The position numbers and the translations under genes were made by a program. The notes under the pieces were generated by a model. That model was not told where the DNA came from, made no database searches, and saw only the letters and a program-made list of their open reading frames with translations. A stretch of 64,000 nucleotides of DNA from Metallyticus violacea (Eukaryota; Arthropoda; Insecta; Mantodea; Metallyticidae), in the NCBI GenBank assembly GCA_030762175.1, contig JAUJEO010000021.1:372001-436000 (forward strand), read 5' to 3'. Shown here one piece after another: positions 14,401 through 26,240 of this stretch (its first letter is position 1; each line of letters starts with the position of its first letter).

Positions 14401-17400
14401 TCGAAAAGAAAAAATTTTTTTTTCGAAGTTTGCAAACTTCGTTAGAATCACTTTTTTTCCGTTCTTATTTGAGATAACTGGTTCTCTTTCATTATACTAG
14501 TTTGATAGCCTTAGAAAAGCATATTATGCGCAAAGAATCTCGAAAAGAAAAAAAATTTTTTTCGAAGTTTGGAAACTTCGTTAGAATCACTTTTTTTCCG
14601 TTCCTATTTGAAATAACTGGTTCTCTTTCATTATACTAGTTTGATAGCCTCAGAAAATCATATTATGCGCAAAGAATTTCGAAAAGAAAAAAAATTTTTT
14701 TCGACGTTTGGAAACTTTGTTAGAATCACTTTTTTTCCGTTCTTATTTGAGATAACTGGTTCTCTTTCATTATACTAGTTTGATAGCCTCAGAAAAGCAT
14801 ATTATGCACAAAGAATCTCGAAAAGAAAAAAAATTTTTTTCGAAGTTTGGAAACTTTTTTAGAATCACTTTTTTTCCGTTTTTATTTGAGATATCAGGTT
14901 CTCTTTCATTATACTAGTTTGATAGCCTCAGAAAACCATATTATGCGCAAAGAATCTCGAAAAGAAAAAAATTTTTTTTCGAAGTTTGGAAACTTCTTTA
15001 GAATCACTTTTTTTCCGTTCTTATTTGAGATTACTGGTTCTCTTTCATTATACTAATTAGATAGCATCAGAAAAGCATATTACGCGCAAAGAATCTCGAA
15101 AATAAAAAAAATTTTTTAGAACTTTGGAAACTTCGTTAGAATCACTTTTTTTCCGTTCTTATTTGAGATAACTGGTTCTCTTTCATTATACTAGTTTGAT
15201 AGCCTCAGAAAAGCATATTATGCGCAAAGAATCTCGAAAAGAAAAAAATTTTTGTTCGAAGTTCAGAAACTTCATTAGAATCACTTTTTTTCCGTTCTTA
15301 TTTGAGATAACTGGTTCTCTTTCATTATACTAGTTTGATAGCCTCAGTAAAGCATATTATGCGCACAGAATCTCGAAAAGAAAAAAATTTTTGTTCGAAG
15401 TTTGGAAACTTCATTAGAATCACTTTTTTTCCGTTCTTAATTGAGATAACTGGTTCTCTTTCATTATACTAGTTTGACAGCCTCAGTAAAGCATATTATG
15501 CGCAAAGAATCTGGAAAAGAAAAGAAATTTTTTTCGAAGTTTGGAAACTTCGTTAGAATCACTTTTTTTCCGTTCTTATTTGAGATAACTGGTTCTCTTT
15601 CATTATACTAGTTTTCTAGCCTCAGTAAAGCATATTATGCGCAAAGAATCTGGAAAAGAAAAAAAATTTTTTTCGAAGTTTGGAAACTTCGTTAGAATCA
15701 CTTTTTTTCCGTTCTTATTTGAGATAACTGGTTCTCTTTCATTATACTAGTTTGATAGCCTCAAAAAAGCATATTTTGCGCAAAGAATCTCGAAAAGAAA
15801 AAAGTTTTTTTTCGAAGTTTGGAAACTTCGTTTGAATAATTTTTATTCCGTTCTTATTTGAGATAACTGGTTCTCTTTCATTATACTAGTTTGATAGCCT
15901 CAGAAAAGCATATTATGCGCAAAGAATCTCGAAAAGAAAAAATTTTTTTTTTGGAAGTTTGGAAACTTCGTTAGAATCACTTTTTTTCCGTTCTTATTTG
16001 AAATAACTGAATCTTTTTGATTATACTAGTTTGATAGCCTCAGAAAATTATATTATGCGCAAAGAATCTCGAAAAGAAAAAATTTTTTTTTCGATGTTTG
16101 GAAACTTTGTTAGAATCACTTTTTTTCCGTTCTTATTTGAGATAAATGGTTCTCTTTCATTATACTAGTTTGATAGCCTCAGAAAAGCATATTATGCACA
16201 AAGAATCTCGAAAAGAAAAAAAATTTTTTTCGAAGTTTGGAAACTTCGTTAGAATCACTTTTTTTCCGTTCTTATTTGAGATAACTGGTTCTCCTTCATT
16301 ATACCAGTTGATAGCCTCAGTAAAGCATATTATGCGCAAAGAATCTCGAAAAGAAAAAAAATTTTTTTCGAAGTTTGGAAACTTCGTTAGAATCACTTTT
16401 TTGCGTTTTTATTTGTGATAACTGGTTCTCTTTCATTATACTAGTTTGATAGCCTCAGTAAAGCATACTATGCGCAAAGAATCTGGAAAAGAAAAAAAAT
16501 TTTTTTAGAAGTTTGGAAACTTTTTTAGAATCACTTTTTTTCCGTTCTTATTTGAGATAACAGGTTCTCTTTCATTATACTAGTTTGATAGCCTCAGTAA
16601 GGCATATTATGGGCAAAGAATCTGGAAAAGATAAAAGTTTTTTTTCGAAGTTTGGAAACTTCGTTTTAATATATTTTTTTCCGTTCTTATTTGATATAAC
16701 TGGTTCTCTTTCATTATACTAGTTTGATAGCCTCAGTAAAGCATATTATGCGCAAAGAATCTCGAAAAGAAAAAAAAATTTTTTCGAAGTTTGGAAACGT
16801 CGTTTGAATCACTTTTTTCCGTTCTTATTTGAGATTACTAGTTCTCTTTCATTATAGTAGTTTGATAGCCTCAGAAAAGCATATTATGCGCAAAGAATCT
16901 GGAAAAGAAAAAAAATTTTTTTCGAAGTTTGGAAACTTCGTTAGAATCACTTTTTTCCCGTTCTTATTTGAGATAACTGGTTCTCTTTCATTATACTAGT
17001 TTGATAGCCTCAGAAAAGCATATTATGCGCAAAGAATCTCGAAAAGAAAAAATTTTTTTTTCGAAGTTTGGAAACTTCGTTTGAATAACTTTTTTTCCGT
17101 TCTTATTTGAGATAACTGGTTCTCTTTCATTATACTAGTTTGATAGCCTCAGAAAAGCATATTATGCGCAAAGAATCTCGAAAAGAAAAAATTTTTTTTT
17201 CGAAGTTTGGTAACTTCGTTAGAATCACTTTTTTTCCGTTCTTATTTTAGATAACTGGTTCTCTTTCATTATACTAGTTCGATAGCCTCAGAAAAGCATA
17301 TTATGCGCAAAGAATCTCGAAAAGAAAAAAAATTTTTTTCGAAGTTTGGAAACTTCGTTAGAATCACTTTTTTTTCCGTTCTTATTTGAAATAACTGGTT

Positions 17401-17408
17401 CTCTTTCA
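11439..17408 (+). repeat. HOR family A, 5,969-bp tandem copy 2
   Basis: This repeats copy 1 in the same monomer order with only scattered differences. Examples are GAATTAC for GAATCAC near 12,088, TTCGTATTTGATATAAC near 12,241, and TTCGTT for ATGTT near 13,045. The landmark ATACCAGTTG sits at 11,580 and 16,301. The copy ends near 17,430, where the expected CAGAAAAGC is replaced by CACAAAATCATACTATG. The low divergence by eye points to a recent unequal exchange or assembly-scale duplication. Confidence 0.88.
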
Positions 17409-19562
17409 TTATACTAGTTTGATAGCCTCACAAAATCATACTATGCGCAAACAATCTTGAAAAGAAAAAAATTTTTTTTCGATGTTTGGAAACTTTGTTA
17501 GAATCACTTTTTTTCCGTTCTTATTTGAGATAACTGGTTCTCTTTCATTATACTAGTTTGATAGCCTCAGAAAAGCATATTATGCACAAAGAATCTCGAA
17601 ATGAAAAAAAATTTTTTTCGAAGTTTGGAAACTTCGTTAGAATCACGTTTTTTCCGTTCTTATTTGAGATAACTGGTTCTCTTTCATTATACTAGTTTGA
17701 TAGCCTCAGAAAAGCATATTATGCGCAAAGAATCTCGAAAAGAAAAAAATTTTTTTTGGAAGTTTGGAAACTTCTTTAGAATCACTTTTTTTCCGTTCTT
17801 ATTTGAGATTACTGGTTCTCTTTCATTATACTAATTAGATAGCCTCAGAAAAGCATATTACGCGCAAAGAATCTCGAAAATAAAAAAAATTTTTTCGAAG
17901 TTTGGAAACTTCGTTAGAATCACTTTTTTTTCCGTTCTTATTTGAAATAACTGGTTCTCTTTCATTATACTAGTTTGATAGCCTCAGAAAATCATATTAT
18001 GCGCAAAGAATCTCGAAAAGAAAAAAAATTTTTTTCGATGTTTGGAAACTTCGTTAGAATCACTTTTTTGCGTTTTTATTTGAGATAACTGGTTCTCTTT
18101 CATTATACTAGTTTGATAGCCTCAGTAAAGCATATTATGCGCAAAGAATCTCGAAAAGAAAAAAATTTTTTTTCGAAGTTTGGAAACTTCGTTAGAATCT
18201 CTTTTTTTCCGTTCTTATTTGATATAAGAGGTTCTCTTTCATTATACTAGTTTGATAGCCTCAGTAAGGCATATTATGCGCAAAGAATCTGGAAAAGAAA
18301 AAAATTTTTTTTCGAAGTTTGGAAACTTCGTTAGAATCACTTTTTTTCCGTTCTTATTTGAGATAACTGGTTCTCTTTCATTATACTAGTTTGATAACCT
18401 CATAAAAGCATATTATGCGCAAAGAATCTCGAAAAGAAAAAAGTTTTTTTTCGAAGTTTGGAAACTTCATTTGAATCACTTTTTTCCGTTCTTATTTGAG
18501 ATTACTGGTTCTCTATCATTATAGTAGTTTGATAGCCTCAGAAAAGCATATTATGCACAAAGAATCTCGAAAAGAAAAAAAAATTTTTTCGAAGTTTGGA
18601 AACTTCGTTTGAATCACTTTTTTTCCGTTCTTATTTGAGATAACTGGTTCTCTTTCATTATACTAGTTTGATAGCCTCAGAAAAGCATATTATGCGCAAA
18701 GAATCTCGAAAAGAAAAAAAAAATTTTTCGAAGTTTGGAAACGTCGTTTCAATCACTTTATTCCGTTCTTATTTGAGATTACTGGTTCTCTTTCATTATA
18801 GTAATTTGATACCCTCAGAAAAGCATTATATGCACAAAGAATCTCGAAAAGAAAAAAAAATTTTTTCGAAGTTAGGAAACTACGTTAGAATCACTTTTTT
18901 TTCCGTTCTTATTTGAGATAACTGGTTCTCTTTCATTATACTAGTTTGATAGACTCAGTAAAGCATATTATGCACAAAGAATCTCGAAAAGAAAAAAAAT
19001 TTTTTTCGAAGTTTGGAAACTTCGTTTGAATCAATTTTTTTCCGTTCTTATTTGAGATAACTGGTTCTCTTTCATTATACTAGTTTGATAGCCTCAGTAA
19101 AGGATATTATGCACAAAGAATCTCGAAAAGAAAAAAAATTTTTTTCGAAGTTTGGAAACTTCGTCAGAATCACTTTTTTTCCGTTCTTATTTGAGATAAC
19201 TGGTTCTCTTTCATTATACTAGTTTGATAGCCTCAGTAAAGCATATTATGCGCAAAGAATCTGGAAAAGAAAAAAAAAATTTTTCGAAGTTTGGAAACTT
19301 CGTTAGAATCACTTTTTTTCCGTTCTTATTTGAGATAACTGGTTCTCTTTCATTATACTAGTTTGATAGCCACAGAAAAGCATATTATGCGCAAAGAATC
19401 TCGAAAAGATAAAAGTTTTTTTTCGAAGTTTGGAAACTTCGTTTGAATAACTTTTTTCCCGTTCTTATTTGAGATAACTGGTTCTCTTTCATTATACTAG
19501 TTTGATAGCCTCAGAAAAGCATATTATGCGCAAAGAATCTCGAAAAGAAAAAATTTTTTTTT

Positions 19563-19580
19563 CGAAGTTTGGAAACTTCG
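19563..19580. repeat. Dyad CGAAGTTT-GG-AAACTTCG in each monomer
   Basis: The two 8-bp arms are exact reverse complements separated by GG. The element lies directly after the A/T block and recurs in most monomers. Typical disruptions are class-specific: GAAGTTAGG, GAACTTTGG (which also loses the CG) and AAACGTCG. It could form a short hairpin or be a symmetric protein site. Neither is shown by the sequence alone. Confidence 0.85.
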
Positions 19581-19592
19581 TTAGAATCACTT
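19576..19592 (+). other. Partial CENP-B-box-like motif
   Basis: The 17 bases CTTCGTTAGAATCACTT match the human CENP-B box at 11 of 17 positions when aligned without gaps. They keep TTCG, the central A and the first C of the core pattern TTCGnnnnAnnCGGG, but the GGG is ACT. They overlap the right arm of the large dyad. Because the GGG is missing, binding by mammalian-type CENP-B is not expected. A diverged binding site in another lineage is possible, and chance is equally plausible. Confidence 0.3.
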
Positions 19593-19657
19593 TTTTTCCG
19601 TTCTTATTTGAGATAACTGGTTCTCTTTCATTATACTAGTTTGATAGCCTCAGAAAA

Positions 19658-19668
19658 GCATATTATGC
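19658..19668. repeat. Small dyad GCATA-T-TATGC
   Basis: Five-base arms flank a single T. It is present in most monomers and is followed by GCAAAG or ACAAAG. Its centre lies about 91 bp after the centre of the large dyad in the same monomer. It is lost in the GCATATTACGCGC, GCATATTATTTAC and GCATTTTATGC variants. No function is claimed. Confidence 0.6.
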
Positions 19669-19686
19669 GCAAAGAATCTCGAAAAG

Positions 19687-19701
19687 AAAAAAAATTTTTT
19701 T
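19687..19701. repeat. A8T7 block, 15 bp (A-tract/T-tract)
   Basis: An uninterrupted A-run passes directly into a T-run without a TpA step and is followed by CGAAG. The same block in other monomers is A5T10 (33,151-33,165), A6T9 (17,047-17,061), A7T8 (12,742-12,756), A9T6 (12,049-12,063), A10T5 (22,186-22,200) and A11T4 (40,771-40,785). All of these total 15. Such AnTn tracts are known to be rigid, to have a narrow minor groove and to contribute to intrinsic curvature. Confidence 0.85.
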
Positions 19702-20349
19702 CGAAGTTTGGAAACTTCGTTAGAATCACTTTTTTTCCGTTCCTATTTGAAATAACTGGTTCTCTTTCATTATACTAGTTTGATAGCCTCAGAAAATCAT
19801 ATTATGCGCAAAGAATTTCGAAAAGAAAAAAAAATTTTTTCGATGTTTGGAAACTTTGTTAGAATCACTTTTTTTCCGTTCTTATTTGAGATAACTGGTT
19901 CTCTTTCATTAAACTAGTTTGATAGCCTCAGAAAAGCATATTATGCACAAAGAATCTCGAAAAGAAAAAAATTTTTTTTCGAAGTTTGGAAACTTCTTTA
20001 GAATCACTTTTTTTCCGTTTTTATTTGAGATATCTGGTTCTCTTTCATTATACTAGTTTGATAGCCTCAGAAAACCATATTATGCGCAAAGAATCTCGAA
20101 AAGAAAAAAATTTTTTTTCGAAGTTTGGAAACTTCTTTAGAATCACTTTTTTTCCGTTCTTATTTGAGATTACTGGTTCTCTTTCATTATACTAATTAGA
20201 TAGCATCAGAAAAGCATATTACGCGCAAAGAATCTCGAAAATAAAAAAAATTTTTTAGAACTTTGGAAACTTCGTTAGAATCACTTTTTTTCCGTTCTTA
20301 TTTGAGATAACTGGTTCTCTTTCATTATACTAGTTTGATAGCCTCAGAA

Positions 20350-22999
20350 AAGCATATTATGCGCAAAGAATCTCGAAAAGAAAAAAATTTTTGTTCGAAG
20401 TTTGGAAACTTCATTAGAATCACTTTTTTTCCGTTCTTATTTGAGATAACTGGTTCTCTTTCATTATACTAGTTTGATAGCCTCAGTAAAGCATATTATG
20501 CGCAAAGAATCTGGAAAAGAAAAAAAATTTTTTTCGAAGATTGGATACTTCGTTAGAATCACTTTTTTTCCGTTCTTATTTGAGATAACTGGTTCTCTTT
20601 CATTATACTAGTTTGATAGCCTCAGAAAAGCATATTATGCGCAAAGAATCTCGAAAAGAAAAAAATTTTTGTTCGAAGTTCAGAAACTTCATTAGAATCA
20701 CTTTTTTTCCGTTCTTATTTGAGATAACTGGTTCTCTTTCATTATACTAGTTTGATAGCCTCAGTAAAGCATATTATGCGCAAAGAATCTCGAAAAGAAA
20801 AAAATTTTTGTTCGAAGTTTGGAAACTTCATTAGAATCACTTTTTTTCCGTTCTTATTTGAGATAACTGGTTCTCTTTCATTATACTAGTTTGATAGCCT
20901 CAGTAAAGCATATTATGCGCAAAGAATCTGGAAAAGAAAAAAAATTTTTTTCGAAGTTTGGAAACTTCGTTAGAATCACTTTTTTTCCGTTCTTATTTGA
21001 GATAACTGGTTCTCTTTCATTATACTAGTTTGATAGCCTCAGTAAAGCATATTATGCGCAAAGAATCTGGAAAAGAAAAAAAATTTTTTTCGAAGTTTGG
21101 AAACTTCGTTAGAATCACTTTTTTTCCGTTCTTATTTGAGATAACTGGTTCTCTTTCATTATACTAGTTTGATAGCCTCAAAAAAGCATATTTTGCGCAA
21201 AGAATCTCGAAAAGAAAAAAGTTTTTTTTCGAAGTTTGGAAACTTCGTTTGAATAATTTTTATTCCGTTCTTATTTGAGATAACTGGTTCTCTTTCATTA
21301 TACTAGTTTGATAGCCTCAGAAAAGCATATTATGCGCAAAGAATCTCGAAAAGAAAAAATTTTTTTTTCGAAGTTTGGAAACTTCGTTAGAATCACTTTT
21401 TTTCCGTTCTTATTTGAAATAACTGAATCTTTTTGATTATACTAGTTTCATAGCCTCAGAAAATTATATTATGCGCAAAGAATCTCGAAAAGAAAAAAAT
21501 TTTTTTTCGATGTTTGGAAACTTTGTTAAAATCACTTTTTTTCCGTTCTTATTTGAGATAAATGGTTCTCTTTCATTATACTAGTTTGATAGCCTCAGAA
21601 AAGCATATTATGCACAAAGAATCTCGAAAAGAAAAAAAATTTTTTTCGAAGTTTGGAAACTTCGTTAGAATCACTTTTTTTCCGTTCTTATTTGAGATAA
21701 CTGGTTCTCCTTCATTATACCAGTTGATAGCCTCAGTAAAGCATATTATGCGCAAAGAATCTCCAGAAGAAAAAAAATTTTTTTCGAAGTTTGGAAACTT
21801 CGTTAGAATCACTTTTTTGCGTTTTTATTTGTGATAACTGGTTCTCTTTCATTATACTAGTTTGATAGCCTCAGTAAAGCATACTATGCGCAAAGAATCT
21901 GGAAAAGAAAAAAAATTTTTTTCGAAGTTTGGAAACTTTTTTAGAATCACTTTTTTTCCGTTCTTATTTGAGATAACAGGTTCTCTTTCATTATACTAGT
22001 TTGATAGCCTCAGTAAGGCATATTATGAGCAAAGAATCTGGAAAAGATAAAAGTTTTTTTTCGAAGTTTGGAAACTTCGTTTTAATATATTTTTTTCCGT
22101 TCTTATTTGAGATAACTGGTTGTCTTTCATTATACTAGTTTGATAGCCTCAGTAAAGCATATTATGCGCAAAGAATCTCGAAAAGAAAAAAAAAATTTTT
22201 CGAAGTTTTGAAACGTCGTTTGAATCACTTTTTTCCGTTCTTATTTGAGATTACTGGTTCTCTTTCATTATAGTAGTTTGATAGCCTCAGAAAAGCATAT
22301 TATGCACAAAGAATCTCGAAAAGAAAAAAAAATTTTTTCGAAGTTTGGAAACTTCGTTTGAATCACTTTTTTTCCGTTCTTATTTGAGATAACTGGTTCT
22401 CTTTCATTATACTAGTTTGATAGCCTCAGAAAAGCATATTATGCGCAAAGAATCTCGAAAAGAAAAAAATTTTTTTTCGTAATTTGGAAACGTCGTTTGA
22501 ATCACTTTATTCCGTTCTTATTTGGGATTACTGGTTCTCTTTCATTATAGTAGTTTGATACCCTCAGAAAAGCATATTATGCACAAAGAATCTCGAAAAG
22601 AAAAAAAATTTTTTTCGAAGTTAGGAAACTTCGTTAGAATCACTTTTTTTCCGTTCTTATTTGAGATAACTGGTTCTCTTTCATTATACTAGTTTGATAG
22701 ACTCAGCAAAGCATATTATGCACAAAGAATCTCGAAAAGAAAAAAATTTTTTTTCGAAGTTTGGAAACTTCGTTTGAATCACTTTTTTTCCGTTCTTATT
22801 TGAGATAACTGGTTCTCTTTCATTATACTAGTTTGATAGCCTCATTAAAGCGTATTATACACAAAGAATCTCGAAAAGAAAAAAAATTTTTTTCGAAGTT
22901 TGGAAACTTCGTCAGAATCACTTTTTTTCCGTTCTAATTTGAGATAACTGGTTCTCTTTCATTATACTAGTTTGATAGCCTCAGTAAAGCATATTATAG
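20350..22999 (+). repeat. HOR family A segment with local two-monomer duplication
   Basis: This contains the landmark ATACCAGTTG at 21,717, which is 5,416 bp (39 monomers) after the one at 16,301. The same 5,415-bp spacing separates the ATACC landmarks at 196 and 5,611. Compared with the equivalent stretch after 15,230, about 277 bp is gained near 20,360-20,660. Two monomers, including one with the TTTTTGTTCGAAG variant, are repeated there. Downstream of 22,290 the monomer order follows that seen after 6,190 and 12,165. Confidence 0.78.
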
Positions 23000-25900
23000 G
23001 CAAAGAATCTGGAAAAGAAAAAAAATTTTTTTCGAAGTTTGGAAACTTCGTTAGAATCACTTTTTTTCCGTTCTTATTTGAGATAACTGGTTCTCTTTCA
23101 TTATACTAGTTTGATAGCCTCAGAAAAGCATAATATGCGCAAAGAATCTCGAAAAGAAAAAATTTTTTTTTCGAAGTTTGGAAACTTCGTTTGAATAACT
23201 TTTTTTCCGTTCTTATTTGAGATAACTGGTTCTCTTTCATTATACTAGTTTGATAGCCTCGGAAAAGCATATTATGCGCAAAGAATCTCGAAAAGAAAAA
23301 ATTTTTTTTTCGAAGTTTGGAAACTTCGTTAGAATCACTTTTTTTCCGTTCTTATTTTAGATAACTGGTTCTCTTTCATTATACTAGTTCGATAGCCTCA
23401 GAAAAGCATATTATGCGCAAAGAATCTCGAAAAGAAAAAAAATTTTTTTCGAAGTTTGGAAACTTCGTTAGAATCACTTTTTTTTCCGTTCTTATTTGAA
23501 ATAACTGGTTCTCTTTTATTATACTAGTTGGATAGCCTCAGAAAATCATACTATGGGCAAACAATCTCGAAAAGAAAAAAATTTTTTTTCGATGTTTGGA
23601 AACTTTGTTAGAATCACTTTTTTTCCGTTCTTATTTGAGATAACTGGTTCTCTTTCATTATACTAGTTTGATAGCCTCAGAAAAGCATATTATGCACAAA
23701 GAATCTCGAAATGAAAAAAAATTTTTTTCGAAGTTTGGAAACTTCGTTAGAATCACGTTTTTTCCGTTCTTACTTGAGATAACTGGTTCTCTTTCATTAT
23801 ACTAGTTTGATAGCCTCAGAAAAGCATATTATGCGCAAAGAATCTCGAAAAGAAAAAAATTTTTTTTCGAAGTTTGGAAACTTCTTTAGAATCACTTTTT
23901 TTCCGTTCTTATTTGAGATTACTGGTTCTCTTTCATTATACTAATTAGATAGCCTCAGAAAAGCATATTACGCGCAAAGAATCTCGAAAATAAAAAAATT
24001 TTTTTCGAAGTTTGGAAACTTCGTTAGAATCACTTTTTTTTCCGTTCTTATTTGAAATAACTGGTTCTCTTTCATTATACTAGTTTGATAGCCTCAGAAA
24101 ATCATATTATGCGCAAAGAATCTCGAAAAGAAAAAAATTTTTTTTCGATGTTTGGAAACTTCGTTAGAATCACTTTTTTGCGTTTTTATTTGAGATAACT
24201 GGTTCTCTTTCATTATACTAGTTTGATAGCCTCAGTAAAGCATATTATGCGCAAAGAATCTCGAAAAGAAAAAAAATTTTTTTCGAAGTTTGGAAACTTC
24301 GTTAGAATCACTTTTTTTCCGTTCTTATTTGATATAAGAGGTTCTCTTTCATTATACTAGTTTGATAGCCTCAGTAAGGCATATTATGCGCAAAGAATCT
24401 GGAAAAGAAAAAAAATTTTTTTCGAAGTTTGGAAACTTCGTTAAAATCACTTTTTTTCCCTTCTTATTTGAGATAACTGGTTCTCTTTCATTATACTAGT
24501 TTGATAAACTCATAAAAGCATATTATGCGCAAAGAATCTCGAAAAGAAAAAAGTTTTTTTTCGAAGTTTGGAAACTTCGTTTGAATCACTTTTTTCCGTT
24601 CTTATTTGAGAATACTGGTTCTCTTTCATTATAGTAGTTTGATAGCCTCAGAAAAGCATATTATGCACAAAGAATCTCGAAAAGAAAAAAAAATTTTTTC
24701 GAAGTTTGGAAACTTCGTTTGAATCACTTTTTTTCCGTTCTTATTTGAGATAACTGGTTGTCTTTCATTATACTAGTTTGATAGCCTCAGAAAAGCATAT
24801 TATGCGCAAAGAATCTCGAAAAGAAAAAAAAATTTTTTCGAAGTTTGGAAACGTCGTTTCAATCACTTTATTCCGTTCTTATTTGAGATTACTGGTTCTC
24901 TTTCATTATAGTAATTTGATACCCTCAGAAAAGCATTATATGCACAAAGAATCTCGAAAAGAAAAAAAAATTTTTTCGAAGTTAGGAAACTTCGTTAGAA
25001 TCACTTTTTTTCCGTTCTGATTTGAGATAACTGGTTCTCTTTCATTATACTAGTTTGATAGCCTCAGTAAAGCATATTATGCACAAAGAATCTCGAAAAG
25101 AAAAAAATTTTTTTTCGAAGTTTGGAAACTTCGTTTGAATCAATTTTTTTCCGTTCTTATTTGAGATAACTGGTTCTCTTTCATTATACTAGTTTGATAG
25201 CCTCAGTAAAGGATATTATGCACAAAGAATCTCGAAAAGAAAAAAAATTTTTTTCGAAGTTTGGAAACTTCGTCAGAATCACTTTTTTTCCGTTCTTATT
25301 TGAGATAACTGGTTCTCTTTCATTATACTAGTTTGATAGCCTCAGTAAAGCATATTATGCGCAAAGAATCTGGAATAGAAAAAAAAAATTTTTCGAAGTT
25401 TGGAAACTTCGTTTGAATAACTTTTTTCCCGTTCTTATTTGAGATAACTGGTTCTCTTTCATTATACTAGTTTGATAGCCTCAGAAAAGCATATTATGCG
25501 CAAAGAATCTCGAAAAGAAAAAAAATTTTTTTCGAAGTTTGGAAACTTGGTTAGAATCACTTTTTTTTCCGTTCCTATTTGAAATAACTGGTTCTCTTTC
25601 ATTATACTAGTTTGATAGCCTCAGAAAATCATATTATGCGCAAAGAATTTCGAAAAGAAAAAAAAAATTTTTCGATGTTTGGAAACTTTGTTAGAATCAC
25701 TTTTTTTCCGTTCTTATTTGAGATAACTGGTTCTCTTTCATTAAACTAGTTTGATAGCCTCAGAAAAGCATATTATGCACAAAGAATCTCGAAAAGAAAA
25801 AAATTTTTTTTCGAAGTTTGGAAACTTCTTTAGAATCACTTTTTTTCCGTTTTTATTTGAGATATCTGGATCTCTTTCATTATACTAGTTTGATAGCCTC

Positions 25901-26240
25901 AGAAAACCATATTATGCGCAAAGAATCTCGAAAAGAAAAAAATTTTTTTCGATGTTTGGAAACTTCTTTAGAATCACTTTTTTTCCGTTCTTATTTGAGA
26001 TTACTGGTTCTCTTTCATTATACTAATTAGATAGCATCAGAAAAGCATATTACGCGCAAAGAATCTCGAAAATAAAAAAAATTTTTTAGAACTTTGGAAA
26101 CTTCGTTAGAATCACTTTTTTTCCGTTCTTATTTGAGATAACTGGTTCTCTTTCATTATACTAGTTTGATAGCCTCAGAAAAGCATATTATGCGCAAAGA
26201 ATCTCGAAAAGAAAAAAATTTTTGTTCGAAGTTTGGAAAC
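23000..26240 (+). repeat. HOR family A segment, partner of 16,890-20,350
   Basis: This is the second member of the pair at 6,110-bp offset, with the same marker order (CATACTATGGGCAAAC near 23,550, CATTATATGCAC near 24,935, AAAGGATATTATGCAC near 25,206). It lacks two monomers around 25,380 and 25,540. A fused monomer there carries A10T5 followed directly by the GTTTGAATAAC variant. The segment joins the next paired block at about 26,240. Confidence 0.8.

Larger units (their letters stand above)
19563..19701 (+). repeat. Type monomer (exact consensus copy, 139 bp)
   Basis: This copy matches the consensus at every position I could derive by eye, so it serves as the reference. Counted from CGAAG: positions 1-18 are the large dyad, 31-35 end a T7 run, 43-63 hold TATTTGAGATAACTGG and TTCTCTTTC, and 73-78 are ACTAGT (SpeI type). 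Positions 81-91 are GATAGCCTCAG, 96-106 the small dyad, 106-107 and 118-119 two of the five CpGs, and 125-139 the A8T7 block. TTCGAA (BstBI type) spans the junction with the preceding copy. The start is arbitrary, as in any tandem array, and was chosen because truncated monomers begin and end there. Confidence 0.93.
16890..20350 (+). repeat. HOR family A segment paired with 23,000-26,240 (offset 6,110)
   Basis: The order of variant monomers from CTGGAAAAG near 16,891 onward is repeated 6,110 bp (44 monomers) later. It passes CAAAATCATACTATG (17,431), CATTATATGCAC (about 18,825) and AAAGGATATTATGCAC (about 19,096). The start overlaps the end of the 5,969-bp copy. Towards the right the offset falls to 5,970 and then 5,832, because two single monomers present here near 19,370 and 19,563 are missing from the partner. 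Confidence 0.8.

Noticed and set aside
19658..19668. TATA-like promoter or bacterial -10 element in GCATATTATG / CATTATACTAG
   Set aside because: TATTAT and TATACT are expected by chance in 30% GC DNA and occur in every monomer. No transcription unit follows. Satellite transcription is possible but cannot be inferred here.
19563..19701. Complete CENP-B box
   Set aside because: No monomer I read contains CGGG in the required place. TTGGAAAC and TTCGTTnGAA are shared with the human box, but only as partial matches, so it is listed as a low-confidence motif.
19681..19701. Retrotransposon poly(A) tails or polypyrimidine tracts
   Set aside because: The A-run is part of every monomer and passes directly into a T-run. 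There are no target-site duplications or element bodies.
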